A DNA stretch of 64,000 bases from Hyphomicrobiales bacterium (GCA_900472175.1 UCHD01000009.1:1-64000); one strand, 5' to 3'. Counted from the stretch's first letter, positions 26,380 to 36,558 are shown. Numbers and translations are program-made. The notes: generated from the letters alone by a model not told the origin.

Positions 26380-29061
26380 TTACCGGCCGGTGATATCGCT
26401 TTCGGTCGGCACCAGGATTTCGCGTTTTCCGGCGTGGTTGGCAGCACCGATGATGCCTTCCTGCTCCATGCGCTCGATCAGCGAGGCAGCACGGTTGTAG
26501 CCGATGCCGAGGCGGCGCTGGACATAGGAGGTCGATGCCTTGCCGTCACGCAGCACGATGGCGACGGCCTGATCATAGGGATCGTCCGAATCGGCAAGGT
26601 TGGAGGTGCCCGCCGGACCACTGCCGCCTTCACCGTCATCGTCGTCATCTTCGGTGATGGCATCGAGATATTGCGGCGAGCCTTGGGTCTTCAGATATTT
26701 GACGACGTCCTCGACCTCGGTATCGGAGACGAACGGGCCGTGCACACGCTGGATGCGGCCGCCGCCAGCCATGTAGAGCATGTCGCCCATGCCGAGCAGC
26801 TGTTCGGCGCCCTGCTCGCCCAGAATCGTCCGGCTGTCGATCTTCGACGTCACCTGGAAGGAGATGCGGGTCGGGAAGTTAGCCTTGATCGTGCCGGTGA
26901 TGACATCGACGGAGGGGCGCTGGGTGGCCATGATCACGTGGATACCCGCGGCACGGGCCATCTGGGCGAGGCGCTGGACGGCACCCTCGATGTCCTTGCC
27001 GGCCACCATCATCAGGTCGGCCATTTCGTCGATGATGACGACGATATAGGGCATCGGTGCCAAGTCGAATTCTTCCGTCTCGTAGACGGCCTCGCCGGTC
27101 TGGCGGTCAAAGCCGGTCTGGACGGTGCGGCTGATCTGCTCGCCCTTGGCCATCGCCTGCTCGACGCGCGAATTGAAGCCATCGATGTTGCGCACACCGA
27201 TCTTCGACATCTTCTTGTAGCGCTCTTCCATCTCGCGCACGGTCCATTTCAAGGCGACGACGGCCTTCTTCGGATCGGTAACGACGGGTGAGAGCAAATG
27301 TGGAATGCCGTCATAGACGGACAGTTCGAGCATCTTCGGGTCGATCATGATCAAGCGGCACTGTTCCGGCTTCAGCCGGTAGAGGATCGACAGAATCATC
27401 GTGTTGATGGCGACCGATTTACCCGAGCCGGTGGTGCCGGCGACGAGCAGATGCGGCATCTTGGCGATATCGACGATGACGGGCTCGCCGCCGATCGTCT
27501 TGCCGAGCGCCATGGCAAGCTTGGTCTTGCTGGTCTCGAAATCCCTCGAGCCGATCAGTTCGCGCAGATAGACGGTCTCGCGGCGCTGGTTCGGCAGTTC
27601 GATACCGATGGCGTTGCGGCCGGGAACGACGGCAACACGGGCGGCGATCGCCGACATCGAGCGGGCGATATCGTCGGCAAGGCCGATGACGCGCGAGGAC
27701 TTGATGCCCGGCGCGGGTTCCAGTTCGTACATGGTGACGACCGGGCCGGGCCGGACATGGATGATCTCGCCCTTGACGCCAAAGTCTTCCAGCACGCCTT
27801 CCAGCATGCGGGCATTCTGCTCGAGCGCATCGGCAGACAAGGTCGCGTCGCGGGTAACGTTCTTCGGCTCGGCGAGGAAATGCAGCGGCGGCAACGTGAA
27901 GTCGCCATCGTCGGAAACCAGCGATGCCTGCGCCTCGCGATCGCCACGCTGGCCGGTTTTCGGGCGAGGTGCCGCCGGGACTACACGGGCAGCGGCCGAC
28001 GGCATCGCCTGCTTGCGCGGTGCGGGCACCGGCGCCCAGTCGGCCGCCGGATCGTTGTCGTCGTCCTCGTCACCATCAGGCATGAAGTCGGCGGAGGCAC
28101 GGCGGTTGTCGAACGCGGGGAAATCGTCGTCGTCTTCGTCCATGGACATTGGCGGCGCTGTAACCGTGCGCCGTTCGCTGCGGTCCAGCGACGGCTCGAC
28201 CCGCTCGGAGCGGGAAACAGCCTTCGGGCGCGACGGTTCGTTCAGCGTGCCGAATTCATCGCCGTTGAAATCATAGGGCTCGTCATAGTCGCGCGGTGCC
28301 GGCTTGCGGCGGCCGCTCAAGCCAAACAGGCGGCGGATACGGGCTTGCGCGGTAAAGCGCATATGGGTGAGGGCGCCTGCCATCACCATGATGATGCCTT
28401 CGGATTCGTCGTCCTCGGATTCGTCGCTGACGGTGCGGGCCTTGCTGGGTGCCGGTGCCGGCTCGTCGATCTCGTCCTCAGGCTCGGATACGCCGATGAG
28501 GCCGGCGCTGTAGATCAGGAAGTAGGCGGCGGGAAGCGTGAACAGGACGGCAAGCACGGTGCCGAACGTGCCCGTCGGATAGGTACCGGTAAACAGGGCA
28601 GGAAAGCGCAGGATCATGTCGCCAAAGACGCCGCCAAGGCCGTTGGGCAAGGGCCAGGTGACGGGGGCGGGAACGCAGCTGAGCGCTGCCGAGGCCAGCA
28701 CCGAACCGAGGAACCAGGCGCCAGCGCGCTTGACGATATGATCGAAGGGTTTGCCGATGATCAGCACCAGGCCCCAGGCGACGACGGGCAGAAGTGCGAC
28801 AACACTGGCAATGCCGAAGAACTGCATGAAGATATCGGCGAAGGCGGCACCGGTATAGCCGAGCAGGTTGGTCGGGGCGTCGGCTGTGGCGTAGGAGAAG
28901 CTGGGATCGGCGACGTTCCAGCTCGACAATGCCGCGATCGCGAACCCGAGAGCGACGAACACCGCAAACCCCGCCAGGGCGGCGACCTGTTTCCAGACGA
29001 ATGTGGAAAGCACAAACCGGTTGGAACGGTTGTCGTATACCGCCTGATTGCTTCTGCTCAT
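26380..29061 (-). CDS. ftsK: DNA translocase FtsK
   Basis: FtsK pumps chromosome ends across the closing septum and activates dimer resolution. The 893-residue protein has about four N-terminal membrane helices (roughly 20-200) and a long charged Pro/Asp-rich linker (200-400). The motor carries Walker A GTTGSGKS near residue 540 and Walker [12 protein letters not shown]-terminal gamma winged helix ([20 protein letters not shown]) reads KOPS-like DNA. The ATG at 29061 (MSRSNQ) has an AGG site and fits homologues; the start 36 bases upstream is less likely. A CtrA-type box lies 69 bases upstream. Confidence 0.96.
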   Translation of the reverse strand: MSRSNQAVYDNRSNRFVLSTFVWKQVAALAGFAVFVALGFAIAALSSWNVADPSFSYATADAPTNLLGYTGAAFADIFMQFFGIASVVALLPVVAWGLVLIIGKPFDHIVKRAGAWFLGSVLASAALSCVPAPVTWPLPNGLGGVFGDMILRFPALFTGTYPTGTFGTVLAVLFTLPAAYFLIYSAGLIGVSEPEDEIDEPAPAPSKARTVSDESEDDESEGIIMVMAGALTHMRFTAQARIRRLFGLSGRRKPAPRDYDEPYDFNGDEFGTLNEPSRPKAVSRSERVEPSLDRSERRTVTAPPMSMDEDDDDFPAFDNRRASADFMPDGDEDDDNDPAADWAPVPAPRKQAMPSAAARVVPAAPRPKTGQRGDREAQASLVSDDGDFTLPPLHFLAEPKNVTRDATLSADALEQNARMLEGVLEDFGVKGEIIHVRPGPVVTMYELEPAPGIKSSRVIGLADDIARSMSAIAARVAVVPGRNAIGIELPNQRRETVYLRELIGSRDFETSKTKLAMALGKTIGGEPVIVDIAKMPHLLVAGTTGSGKSVAINTMILSILYRLKPEQCRLIMIDPKMLELSVYDGIPHLLSPVVTDPKKAVVALKWTVREMEERYKKMSKIGVRNIDGFNSRVEQAMAKGEQISRTVQTGFDRQTGEAVYETEEFDLAPMPYIVVIIDEMADLMMVAGKDIEGAVQRLAQMARAAGIHVIMATQRPSVDVITGTIKANFPTRISFQVTSKIDSRTILGEQGAEQLLGMGDMLYMAGGGRIQRVHGPFVSDTEVEDVVKYLKTQGSPQYLDAITEDDDDDGEGGSGPAGTSNLADSDDPYDQAVAIVLRDGKASTSYVQRRLGIGYNRAASLIERMEQEGIIGAANHAGKREILVPTESDITGR

Positions 29062-29129
29062 GATGACCTGCTGCCTGTTATTCCCGAAAAACGCCATGCG
29101 CGCATGCTTCGAAGGTAAGCAGAGGAGAG

Positions 29130-29144
29130 TTAAAGCCCTATTAA
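29130..29144. promoter_or_regulatory. CtrA-type box upstream of ftsK
   Basis: TTAA-AGCCCTA-TTAA matches the full CtrA recognition pattern TTAA-N7-TTAA. It lies 69 bases upstream of the ftsK ATG, a position suited to promoter control. CtrA controls cell-division genes in alphaproteobacteria. The match is seen; binding is inferred. Confidence 0.65.
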
Positions 29145-29235
29145 CCTTGACGCTTCCTTTACGCGAAACGCTTCTGCAACCGCAGTTTTCCCTATTGAAA
29201 GCGTTTTTTTGGCAGTCATGCGCCTGCGCCAGGGC

Positions 29236-29264
29236 AAAAAAAGACCCGGACGGGTGTCCGGGTC
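29236..29264 (-). terminator. amtB terminator
   Basis: On the minus strand GACCCGGAC (from 29264) pairs with GTCCGGGTC around a short loop and is followed by seven T residues (29242-29236). It lies 74 bases after the amtB stop and probably ends glnK-amtB. Nothing else is seen between it and the ftsK promoter. Confidence 0.85.
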
Positions 29265-29337
29265 AAATGCGGTTTCGCACAAGACGAAACCGCGACGGGA
29301 CTGGATGCAGAGCCGGTTTTGTGGCCCCGCAAGTTCC

Positions 29338-30702
29338 TTATGAGTGGTAGGCGGCTTCGCCGTGCGAGGAGAGGTCGAGACCTTCGCGTTCGGCTTCGAC
29401 CGGGACGCGCAGGCCGACGATCACATCGACGATCTTGTAGAGGATCGCCGAGCCGATGCCGCACCACAGGATGGTGATGATGACGGCCGATGCCTGGGTG
29501 ACCAGTTGGCCGCTCATGGTGACGCCTTCGGCATAACCGATACCGCCGAGCGAGGCGCTGGCGAAGATGCCGGTCGCCAGAGCGCCGAAGATACCACCGA
29601 CGCAGTGGACGCCGAACACGTCAGCCGTATCGTCATAGCCGAACTTGTTCTTCACCACGGAGACGAAGAAGTAGCACAACGGCGAGACGATCAGGCCGAG
29701 AACGATCGCGCCCATCGGGCCGACGATACCGGCTGCAGGTGTGACGGCAACCAGACCGGCAACCATGCCGGATGCGCCGCCGAGCATGGAAGCCTTGCCG
29801 CGGGTGAAGGTTTCAACCAGCGACCAGGAAACGATGGCAGCAGCCGTTGCAATGAAGGTGTTGACGGTTGCAAGCATTGCGCCGCCCGAGGCTTCGAGGT
29901 TGGAACCGGCGTTGAAGCCGAACCAGCCAACCCAGAGCATCGATGCGCCGACCATGGTAAGCGTCATGGAATGCGGAGCCATCATATCCTTGCCGAAGCC
30001 GGTGCGCTTGCCGACCATGATTGCGCCGATGAGGCCTGCGATACCCGCATTGATGTGCACGACGGTGCCACCGGCGAAGTCCAGCGCGCCCATCTTGAAG
30101 AGCAGGCCGTTTGCGTCCCAGACCATGTGGGCGACCGGGAAGTAGACGAAGGTGACCCACAGCGCGCAGAACAGGACTGCGGCCGAGAACTTGATGCGTT
30201 CGGCAAAGGCGCCGACGATCAGGGCGGGGGTGATGGCGGCAAAGGTCATCTGGAACATCACGAAGATGTATTCCGGAATGACGACGCCGGCGGAGAAGGT
30301 CGCCGCGGTCGAGTCCTTGGTCACGCCCGACAGGAAGAGCTTGGCAGTGCCGCCCCAGTAGGAGCTATCCGAACCGCCGAAGGCGAAGGAATAGCCATAG
30401 GTGACCCAGATCAGCATGACGACGGCGCCGATGACCGTGCACTGCATCAGGACGGAAAGCATGTTCTTGGCGCGCACGAGGCCGCCGTAAAACAAGGCGA
30501 GACCCGGAACCAGCATGAACAGGACGAGAATGGTGCAGATGAACATGAAGGCAGTATCGCCCTTGTCCGGTACCGGTGTGGCGGCAACGGCTTCGGCTGC
30601 TGCCGGGGCTGCTTCCTGCGCGAAGGCGATGGCCGGTGCGAGAAGGGCTGCGGCTGCAGCGCCAACACGTCCGAGAGAGGTAGAAAGTTTAAATGAAGAC
30701 AT
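29338..30702 (-). CDS. amtB: Ammonium transporter AmtB
   Basis: AmtB conducts ammonium/ammonia through the inner membrane. The 454-residue product begins with a cleavable-looking signal region (AAAALLAPAIAFAQ) and a short acidic/alanine stretch. Family segments follow: GLALFYGGLVRAKNMLSVLMQ, FAFGGSDSSYWGG, the D-x-A-G-G motif LDFAGGTVVHINAGIAGL, and GASMLWVGWFGFNAGS. It sits directly after glnK (30-base gap), the standard nitrogen-regulated pair, and GlnK should block it when ammonium is plentiful. Confidence 0.97.
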   Translation of the reverse strand: MSSFKLSTSLGRVGAAAAALLAPAIAFAQEAAPAAAEAVAATPVPDKGDTAFMFICTILVLFMLVPGLALFYGGLVRAKNMLSVLMQCTVIGAVVMLIWVTYGYSFAFGGSDSSYWGGTAKLFLSGVTKDSTAATFSAGVVIPEYIFVMFQMTFAAITPALIVGAFAERIKFSAAVLFCALWVTFVYFPVAHMVWDANGLLFKMGALDFAGGTVVHINAGIAGLIGAIMVGKRTGFGKDMMAPHSMTLTMVGASMLWVGWFGFNAGSNLEASGGAMLATVNTFIATAAAIVSWSLVETFTRGKASMLGGASGMVAGLVAVTPAAGIVGPMGAIVLGLIVSPLCYFFVSVVKNKFGYDDTADVFGVHCVGGIFGALATGIFASASLGGIGYAEGVTMSGQLVTQASAVIITILWCGIGSAILYKIVDVIVGLRVPVEAEREGLDLSSHGEAAYHS

Positions 30703-30731
30703 TGATATAGAGCTCCCTGAACGGCCGTGAC

Positions 30732-31088
<357 letters not shown>

Positions 31089-31155
31089 TCAACTTCGGCT
31101 CGGGGCCGTCTCTCCTTGCCGCCGAGCACAAATCCCCAACGACCGCCCCTAGCTA

Positions 31156-31171
31156 TTCAAGGGGCGTGCCA
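31156..31171 (-). promoter_or_regulatory. Sigma-54 promoter of glnK-amtB
   Basis: On the minus strand TGGCACG-CCCC-TTGAA matches the -24/-12 consensus TGGCACG-N4-TTGC(A/T) except for one base in the -12 element. Start of transcription would be about 12 bases further on. An NtrC binding site was not convincingly located upstream. Confidence 0.75.
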
Positions 31172-31288
31172 GTTTGGGATCGGATGGATAAGTCCATGAA
31201 AAGACACGGAAATGCCATATTCCGTCAAATCGCTTCGGCGGAACGTCAAAAAATTATCGAAATAAACGATTAAAAATTAATCAGAATC

Positions 31289-31307
31289 AAAAAAGCGATG
31301 CTTTTTT
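31289..31307 (-). terminator. Weak terminator-like hairpin at the end of tesB
   Basis: AAAAAAGC-GAT-GCTTTTTT forms an 8-bp A/T-rich hairpin overlapping the tesB stop, with a run of T on either strand. It may end tesB transcription. Confidence 0.45.
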
Positions 31308-32190
31308 ATTCAGATGCCTTTTTCCGGATCAGGCCTTCCTGCGCAACCGAGGCGATCAGGGTGCCGGAGCGATCAAAAAGGCTGCCGCGCGTCATGCCGC
31401 GTGCGCCGAAAGCGCTGGGGCTGTCCTGCGTATAGAGCAGCCAGTCATCCATGCGGCAGGGGCGATGAAACCACATGGCATGATCGAGGCTCGCCACCTG
31501 CAGGTCGCGGTCGAATACCGAGGTGCCGTGCGCATAAAGAGCGGTATCGAGCAGGGTCATGTCAGAGATGTAGGCGAGCACCGCCGCCTGGATGTGGCGC
31601 TCGTCCGGAACGGTGCCGACCGCCTTGACCCAGACGTCCTGTGACGGCTCAAGCTTGTCGCGCGAGAAATAGTGTTTCAGCGAGACAGGGCGGATTTCGA
31701 TCGGCCGGGGCCGCTCCCAGTAGCGGCGGATCGCCTCCGGCGCGTTGGCCAGAAATTTCTCCTTGATATCCTGCTCACCCAGCAGCGTTTCCGGCGGGGC
31801 TACATCCGGCATGGTAATCTGGTGGTCGAAGCCCTCCTCGTCGAACTGGAAGGAGGCCGACATCGAGAAGATCGCCTTGCCATGCTGGATGGCGACGACA
31901 CGGCGGGTGGCAAAGCTTGCACCATCGCGGATCCGGTCGACATCGTAGACGATCGGTACGGACGGATCGCCCGGCCGCATGAAATAGGCGTGCAGAGAAT
32001 GCACGTAGCGGCCCTCGCTGACGGTACGTTGAGCTGCCACCAGCGCCTGGCCGATCACCTGCCCGCCGAACACGCGCTGCCAGCCGACCTGCGGCGAGCG
32101 GCCGCGAAACAGGTTTTCCTCCAGCTTTTCCAGATCCAGCGTCTGCAAGAGGACATCCATCGGGGCGGGGGTCTCGGCGGGGCGCGACAT
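31306..32190 (-). CDS. tesB: Acyl-CoA thioesterase II
   Basis: TesB hydrolyses medium- and long-chain acyl-CoA. The 294-residue protein has the double hot-dog fold typical of the family: FRGRSPQVGWQRVFGGQVIGQALVAA in the first half, with HSLHAYFMRPGDP. The second half has LAYISDMTLLDTALYAHG, with the catalytic D/T, and ASLDHAMWFHRP, then ending in ARGMTRGSLFDRSGTLIASVAQEGLIR. All named segments are typical. It is divergent from the UbiH-type gene, 102 bases away. Confidence 0.95.
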   Translation of the reverse strand: MSRPAETPAPMDVLLQTLDLEKLEENLFRGRSPQVGWQRVFGGQVIGQALVAAQRTVSEGRYVHSLHAYFMRPGDPSVPIVYDVDRIRDGASFATRRVVAIQHGKAIFSMSASFQFDEEGFDHQITMPDVAPPETLLGEQDIKEKFLANAPEAIRRYWERPRPIEIRPVSLKHYFSRDKLEPSQDVWVKAVGTVPDERHIQAAVLAYISDMTLLDTALYAHGTSVFDRDLQVASLDHAMWFHRPCRMDDWLLYTQDSPSAFGARGMTRGSLFDRSGTLIASVAQEGLIRKKASE

Positions 32191-32292
32191 TTCGGCAATC
32201 TCCTAGGCTCGAGCGCTCAAACGGTAGGAACGAGCGCATCAATGATCTATATAGGCCACATGCAATGCTCAAGAGCGACGGGAGAATGAGAG

Positions 32293-33507
32293 ATGATCGA
32301 TGTGCTGATTGCGGGCGGCGGTTATGTCGGGCTGTCGCTGGCCGTATCCATCAAGAAGGCCGCGCCGCATCTCGCCGTCAGCCTGATCGACGGCGCTCCG
32401 GACAATGCCTGGAAGAAGGACGAGCGCGCCTCGGCGATCATCGCCGCCGCCTCGCAAATGCTTGATGTTCTCGGTATCTGGAGCGAGATCGAGCCGGAAG
32501 CCGAGCCGATCAAGCGCATGGTGATCACCGATTCGAAAACCGCCGATCCGGTGCGCCCGGTGTTCCTGACCTTCGAAGATGAAAAGGTCGAGGGCCGTCC
32601 CTTTGCCCACATGGTGCCGAATGTCGCTCTGGTCGGCGCGCTGCGCAAGGCAGCCACGAATCTCGGCGTGGAGATTCGTCAATCGACCGCGGCTGCCGGT
32701 TTCAAGAGCGGCGATCACTCGGTTTCCATTGAGCTTGCCAATGGCGAGACGATCGACGCGCGGCTTCTGGTCGCCTGCGACGGCGTGCGCTCGAAACTGC
32801 GCGATGCCGCAGGCATCAAGACCGTCGATTTCGATTATGGCCAGTCCGGCATCGTCACCACGGTCGAACATGAGCGGCCGCATGACGGTACGGCGGAAGA
32901 ACACTTTTTGCCCGCCGGTCCGTTCGCAACGCTGCCCTTGAAGAACAACCGTTCCTCGCTGGTCTGGACCGAGCGGACACGCGACGCCGACCGGCTGATC
33001 GCCAGCGACGACCTGGTGTTCGAGGAAGAACTGGAGCGCCGTTTCGGCCACAAGCTCGGCACGCTGAAGGTCGTCGGCGGCCGCCGCGCCTTTCCGCTGG
33101 GGTTGACGCTGGCACGCGATTTCATCGCGCCGCGCTTTGCGCTTGCCGGGGACGCCGCCCACGGCATTCACCCGATTTCCGGCCAGGGTCTCAATCTCGG
33201 CTTCAAGGATGTGGCGGCGCTGGCCGAAACCATCGTCGACGCCGACCGCCTCGGCCTCGATATCGGTTCGCTTGCCGTGCTCGAGCGCTACCAGAGCTGG
33301 CGCCGCTTCGACACATTCCGCATGGGCGTGACCACCGACGTGCTGAACCGGCTGTTTTCCAACGATGTCACGCCGGTCAGGGCGCTGCGCGATTTCGGGC
33401 TGGGCATCGTCGACCGGATGCCATCGGTCAAATCATTCTTCATCCGTCAGGCGTCCGGGCTTGGCGGCCAGAGCGAGCCGAAGATGTTAGGCGGGCAGGC
33501 GATTTAA
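32293..33507 (+). CDS. UbiH/UbiF-family FAD hydroxylase
   Basis: A 404-residue flavin monooxygenase that should hydroxylate the ubiquinone ring. It has the N-terminal dinucleotide-binding motif IAGGGYVGLSLA, the middle ARLLVACDGVRSKLRDAAGI (DG motif), and the second FAD motif FALAGDAAHGIHPISGQGLNLGFKD. Rhizobiales carry UbiH, UbiF or the broader UbiL, and the exact ring position cannot be told from sequence. The ATG follows a GGGAGAATGAGAG context. Trm112 and LON-domain genes converge on it beyond a repeat. Confidence 0.88.
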   Translation: MIDVLIAGGGYVGLSLAVSIKKAAPHLAVSLIDGAPDNAWKKDERASAIIAAASQMLDVLGIWSEIEPEAEPIKRMVITDSKTADPVRPVFLTFEDEKVEGRPFAHMVPNVALVGALRKAATNLGVEIRQSTAAAGFKSGDHSVSIELANGETIDARLLVACDGVRSKLRDAAGIKTVDFDYGQSGIVTTVEHERPHDGTAEEHFLPAGPFATLPLKNNRSSLVWTERTRDADRLIASDDLVFEEELERRFGHKLGTLKVVGGRRAFPLGLTLARDFIAPRFALAGDAAHGIHPISGQGLNLGFKDVAALAETIVDADRLGLDIGSLAVLERYQSWRRFDTFRMGVTTDVLNRLFSNDVTPVRALRDFGLGIVDRMPSVKSFFIRQASGLGGQSEPKMLGGQAI

Positions 33508-33533
33508 GTGCTGGACTTCGTTGACCGGCGAAT

Positions 33534-33650
33534 GCCCCTCACCCTAACCCTCTCCTCGCACGCGGGGAGAGGGGATCTGCGCGGAGTTTGCCGGTCGGTC
33601 CTTCTCCCCGTCGTGACGGGGAGAAGGTGCCCGAAGGGCGGATGAGGGGC
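33534..33650. repeat. RIME-type mosaic palindromic repeat
   Basis: CCCCTCACCCTAACCCTCTCC and CGCGGGGAGAGGGG form one part. CCTTCTCCCCG-TCGTGA-CGGGGAGAAGG with GCCCGAAGGGC and GGATGAGGGG forms the other. It fills the space between the converging UbiH-type and Trm112 genes and is related to the copies at 14466, 47577, 51581 and 63239. Confidence 0.75.
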
Positions 33651-33672
33651 TTTCATACGACCGATCGCCGCC

Positions 33673-33864
33673 TCAATCCTCGATTTTGCGCGCCTCGGAA
33701 ATCAGCATGATTGGAATGCCGTCGCGGATCGGGTAGGCCAGCCTTGCCTTTTCCGAGATCAGTTCATTTTCGGCCGCGTGGTAGCTGAGACGGCCCTTGG
33801 TCAGCGGGCAGACCAGCAGTTCAAGCAGTTTGGGATCGACCCGGCTGGTCCTGTCTTCCATCAT
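33673..33864 (-). CDS. Trm112-family protein
   Basis: A 63-residue Trm112/YcaR-type protein ([28 protein letters not shown] ... [11 protein letters not shown]). Eukaryotic Trm112 activates methyltransferases; bacterial versions are small and of uncertain role. Only the first of the usual zinc cysteines (C19) is kept, so zinc binding is unlikely. It starts 6 bases after the LON-domain gene and is surely co-transcribed with it. Confidence 0.88.
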   Translation of the reverse strand: MMEDRTSRVDPKLLELLVCPLTKGRLSYHAAENELISEKARLAYPIRDGIPIMLISEARKIED

Positions 33865-33870
33865 ATCCGC

Positions 33871-34554
33871 CTATTGCAGCATGGTTTCGATATCGCCGAA
33901 ATTACGGGCGAGCACGATCTCGGTAATCGCGATCAGCGTTTCGGCGCGGGTCTTCAGGTCCGGTGCCTCAAGCAGCGCCTGCTTTTCCGCCGGGCCATAG
34001 GGCGACATCATCGCCATCGAATTGACCAGTGTCAGATTGCTGGCGCGTTCGACACTTTCCCAGTCGGCTTCCAGCTTGTTGGCATCGAGATAGGCCTTGA
34101 AGGCGGCCAGCAAAGCCTGGCGATCGACCTGCGCTTCATCGTCCGGTCCGGTGAGGTCGGTCGCAAACGGGGCGATCTTGAAGGAACGATAGCCTTTTTT
34201 TGCAAGCGGCACTTCGTCAAACAGCCGGAACCGGCAAATGCCGGTCAAAGAGACGATATAGCGGCCGTCTTCCATTTCGGCGAACGAAGTGATGCGGCCC
34301 GCGCAACCGACCTGGCAAAGCGCCTGCACATGCGCCTGGCCCGGTTCTTCGCGCGTCTCACCGAAGAAGGGCTGGATCATGCCGATCAGGCGGTTTCCGG
34401 CCAGCGCATCGTCAAACATGGAAAGATAACGCGGCTCGAAGATGTTGAGCGGCAATTGCGAACCCGGAAGCAGCAGCACGCCCGTCAATGGGAACACCGG
34501 AAGTGTCTCCGGCAGGTCCTGAGGCCTCAGATAACGTGCGTTACCAACTTGCAT
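33871..34554 (-). CDS. LON substrate-binding-domain protein
   Basis: A 227-residue protein made of the N-terminal Lon domain only (LPVFPLTGVLLLPGSQLPLNIFEPRYLSMFDDAL ... IGMIQPF), with no AAA+ or protease part. Stand-alone versions are common in alphaproteobacteria next to Trm112 and a thioredoxin-like gene, as here; their function is unknown. A role in protein quality control is suggested by the thioredoxin-chaperone neighbour. Confidence 0.88.
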   Translation of the reverse strand: MQVGNARYLRPQDLPETLPVFPLTGVLLLPGSQLPLNIFEPRYLSMFDDALAGNRLIGMIQPFFGETREEPGQAHVQALCQVGCAGRITSFAEMEDGRYIVSLTGICRFRLFDEVPLAKKGYRSFKIAPFATDLTGPDDEAQVDRQALLAAFKAYLDANKLEADWESVERASNLTLVNSMAMMSPYGPAEKQALLEAPDLKTRAETLIAITEIVLARNFGDIETMLQ

Positions 34555-34685
34555 GTCTCAACACCCCGTCGCTGTCAGGCGTTCTTGTGGCGGCCTTAAT
34601 GACGCCGCGCCGCTTACTGACAAGAAATGGGGCGCCGACGTCAAATCTCAAGGGAGATTGTCATAAAGGCGCCCCTGTCAGGGTA

Positions 34686-35663
34686 TCACGAAAACAGGAT
34701 CGACGACAGTTTGCGGCGTGCTGACAGCGTTGCCGGGTCCATCGGTCCCCAGACATCGAAGAACTGCAGCAGTTCGCGCCGGGCGCCGTCATCCTCGAAG
34801 GTCCGGTCGCGCTTCATCACCTTCAGCAGGTGATCGGCTGCCGCCTCGCGGTCGCCCTCGACATTGCGGATCTTGGCGAGCTTGATGCGGGCACCGTGAT
34901 CGTCGGGATTGGTGGCGAGGACCTGTTCGAGCGCATCCGGATCGCCGAGCTTGCGGGCTTCCTCGATCTGGGCGAGCTTTTTCACAACGGCGGCGATGCC
35001 GGCATCCTTGGCCAACTCTTCGGAGAGATCGGCCAGCACTTCGCGCGCCTGGTCCAACTCGCCTGCGGTGATCAGGCAATTGGCAAGCCCTGCCAGCGCG
35101 ATTGCATTTTCCGGGTCTGCCTGCAGCACGGCACCGAAAAGACCGGCGGCGTTTTCGATATCGCCCTGCTCGACCAGGGCTTTGGCATCAGCGAGCGCCG
35201 CATCGATCCCAGCCTGCTGGTCGTCGATCATCGGACCGGCGACCTTGTCGATGAAGTCGCGGATCTGGCTTTCTGGTACGGCACCCATGAAGCCATCGAC
35301 CGGGCGGCCGCCGACAAAGGCGATCACGGCAGGGATGGACTGGATGCCGAGCTGACCGGCGATCGACGGATGATCGTCGATGTTCATCTTGACCAGCCTG
35401 ACGCGGCCCTGGGCCTCGGTGACGACCTTTTCGATCACCGGCGTCAGCTGCTTGCACGGGCCGCACCAGGGCGCCCAGAAATCGACGAGGACCGGCTGCT
35501 GGCGGGAAGCTTCGAGCACGTCGCGGGTGAAGTTGGCGGTGGTGGTTTCCGTGATCAGCTCACCCGCCGGCGCTGCCGCTGCCGCCGGTGCGGCGCCATA
35601 GCTGGCGGTTGCCGTCATCTGGTTGCCGTAGGATGCTGCGTAGGGATTGTCGTTGCCGCTCAT
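34686..35663 (-). CDS. CnoX-like thioredoxin-TPR protein (YbbN family)
   Basis: A 325-residue protein with an N-terminal Ala/Pro-rich lead (1-35). A thioredoxin domain follows, with the complete redox motif WAPWCGPCKQL (C67, C70) and the cis-proline loop SIPAVIAF. The helical TPR-like half (about 150-300) contains repeated LA-x-L segments. E. coli YbbN/CnoX holds unfolded proteins for GroEL under bleach stress but has lost one cysteine; this one keeps both, so it may also act as a reductase. It is followed 131 bases on by the LON-domain gene. Confidence 0.9.
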   Translation of the reverse strand: MSGNDNPYAASYGNQMTATASYGAAPAAAAAPAGELITETTTANFTRDVLEASRQQPVLVDFWAPWCGPCKQLTPVIEKVVTEAQGRVRLVKMNIDDHPSIAGQLGIQSIPAVIAFVGGRPVDGFMGAVPESQIRDFIDKVAGPMIDDQQAGIDAALADAKALVEQGDIENAAGLFGAVLQADPENAIALAGLANCLITAGELDQAREVLADLSEELAKDAGIAAVVKKLAQIEEARKLGDPDALEQVLATNPDDHGARIKLAKIRNVEGDREAAADHLLKVMKRDRTFEDDGARRELLQFFDVWGPMDPATLSARRKLSSILFS

Positions 35664-35719
35664 CGTGTCTCCTCGCGGACATCCGCGTCCGCCTGACTGT
35701 TTGCGTCAAAGATCGTATG

Positions 35720-36229
35720 TCAGGACGTTACTTTCAAGACAAGGGCTTCGTGTCCCGTCGCTTCGATAAAGCGCAGCAGATCTTTCGAGGCGATCGATGT
35801 CGTCGCATCGTTCGACAGCGGATGGCAGTTGACGATCTCATCCTTCATCAGCTCCTCGTCGATGATGATCTTCACGTTCTGCCCGATGTCGTTGATGACG
35901 CCAAAGGCCGTCACCGCTCCCGGAATCACGCCGAGATATTCCATCAGCTTTTCCGGACGGCCAAATGAGACCTTGCTGGCGCCGCCGATGATCGTGTGCA
36001 CCGTCTTCAGATCGACCGTCGCGTTCTCCTCGACGGTCAGCAGGAAATAATTGTCCTTCTTGTCCTTCACGAACAGGTTCTTGGTGTGTCCGCCGGCAAT
36101 CGCGTCCCGCAGCGCCACCGATTCGGCAACGGTGAAAACCGGCTCGTGCCGCATGGTTTCGTGTGCGATGCCGAGGCTGTCGAGAAACGCGAACAATTCG
36201 TCCTGTGTCTTCGGCTGCATTTCACTCAT
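35720..36229 (-). CDS. Prolyl-tRNA editing protein (YbaK/ProX family)
   Basis: A 169-residue trans-editing domain that removes wrongly attached amino acid (usually alanine) from tRNA-Pro. It shows the YbaK fold features: LGIAHETMRHEPVFTVAES at the start, the lysine region GGHTKNLFVKDKKDNYFL, and VTAFGVINDIGQNVKIIID and NCHPLSNDATTSI at the end. The length and absence of synthetase parts indicate the free-standing ProXp-ala/PrdX type. It lies divergent from tRNA-Gly across a 254-base gap with no other feature seen. Confidence 0.87.
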   Translation of the reverse strand: MSEMQPKTQDELFAFLDSLGIAHETMRHEPVFTVAESVALRDAIAGGHTKNLFVKDKKDNYFLLTVEENATVDLKTVHTIIGGASKVSFGRPEKLMEYLGVIPGAVTAFGVINDIGQNVKIIIDEELMKDEIVNCHPLSNDATTSIASKDLLRFIEATGHEALVLKVTS

Positions 36230-36483
36230 GACGGCTTCCTTCCGGCTTGAAAATATCGATCTTCCTTACGGCGAAGGGCAAAAAACCGCAATCTTCCACA
36301 GAATGTACGCTGCAAAACGCCTTGTTTTCAGGGGCTTGCGACATTTCTTCAAAAAAATATCGGGTTGGCCGTCATTTCCCTGTTGCATTTAAAAATCGTC
36401 TGGGCCATATAGCCGTCGTCGCAGCAAACAACAAACGCAGCGGCGCCACGGTCCACCGACTACCCCCGGACCGAGGTTGATGA

Positions 36484-36558
36484 GCGGGTGTAGCTCAGGG
36501 GTAGAGCACAACCTTGCCAAGGTTGGGGTCGAGCGTTCGAATCGCTTCACCCGCTCCA
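36484..36558 (+). tRNA. tRNA-Gly (anticodon GCC)
   Basis: A complete cloverleaf: acceptor GCGGGTG (36484-36490) pairs with CACCCGC (36548-36554), the D-arm region is TAGCTCAGGGGTAGAGCA, and the anticodon arm CAACC-TTGCCAA-GGTTG has GCC at 36516-36518. The T-arm contains GTTCGAATC. CCA is encoded (36556-36558). It reads GGC/GGU codons. No att-site duplication or integrase was seen nearby. Confidence 0.97.

Noticed and set aside
27298-29118. 606-codon open frame antisense to ftsK
   Set aside because: Lies wholly within the conserved FtsK motor and linker on the other strand; composition is that of a mirrored frame.
29344-30696. 450-codon open frame antisense to amtB
   Set aside because: Mirrored frame of a clear AmtB; extremely rich in His, Asp and Gly with no hydrophobic core.
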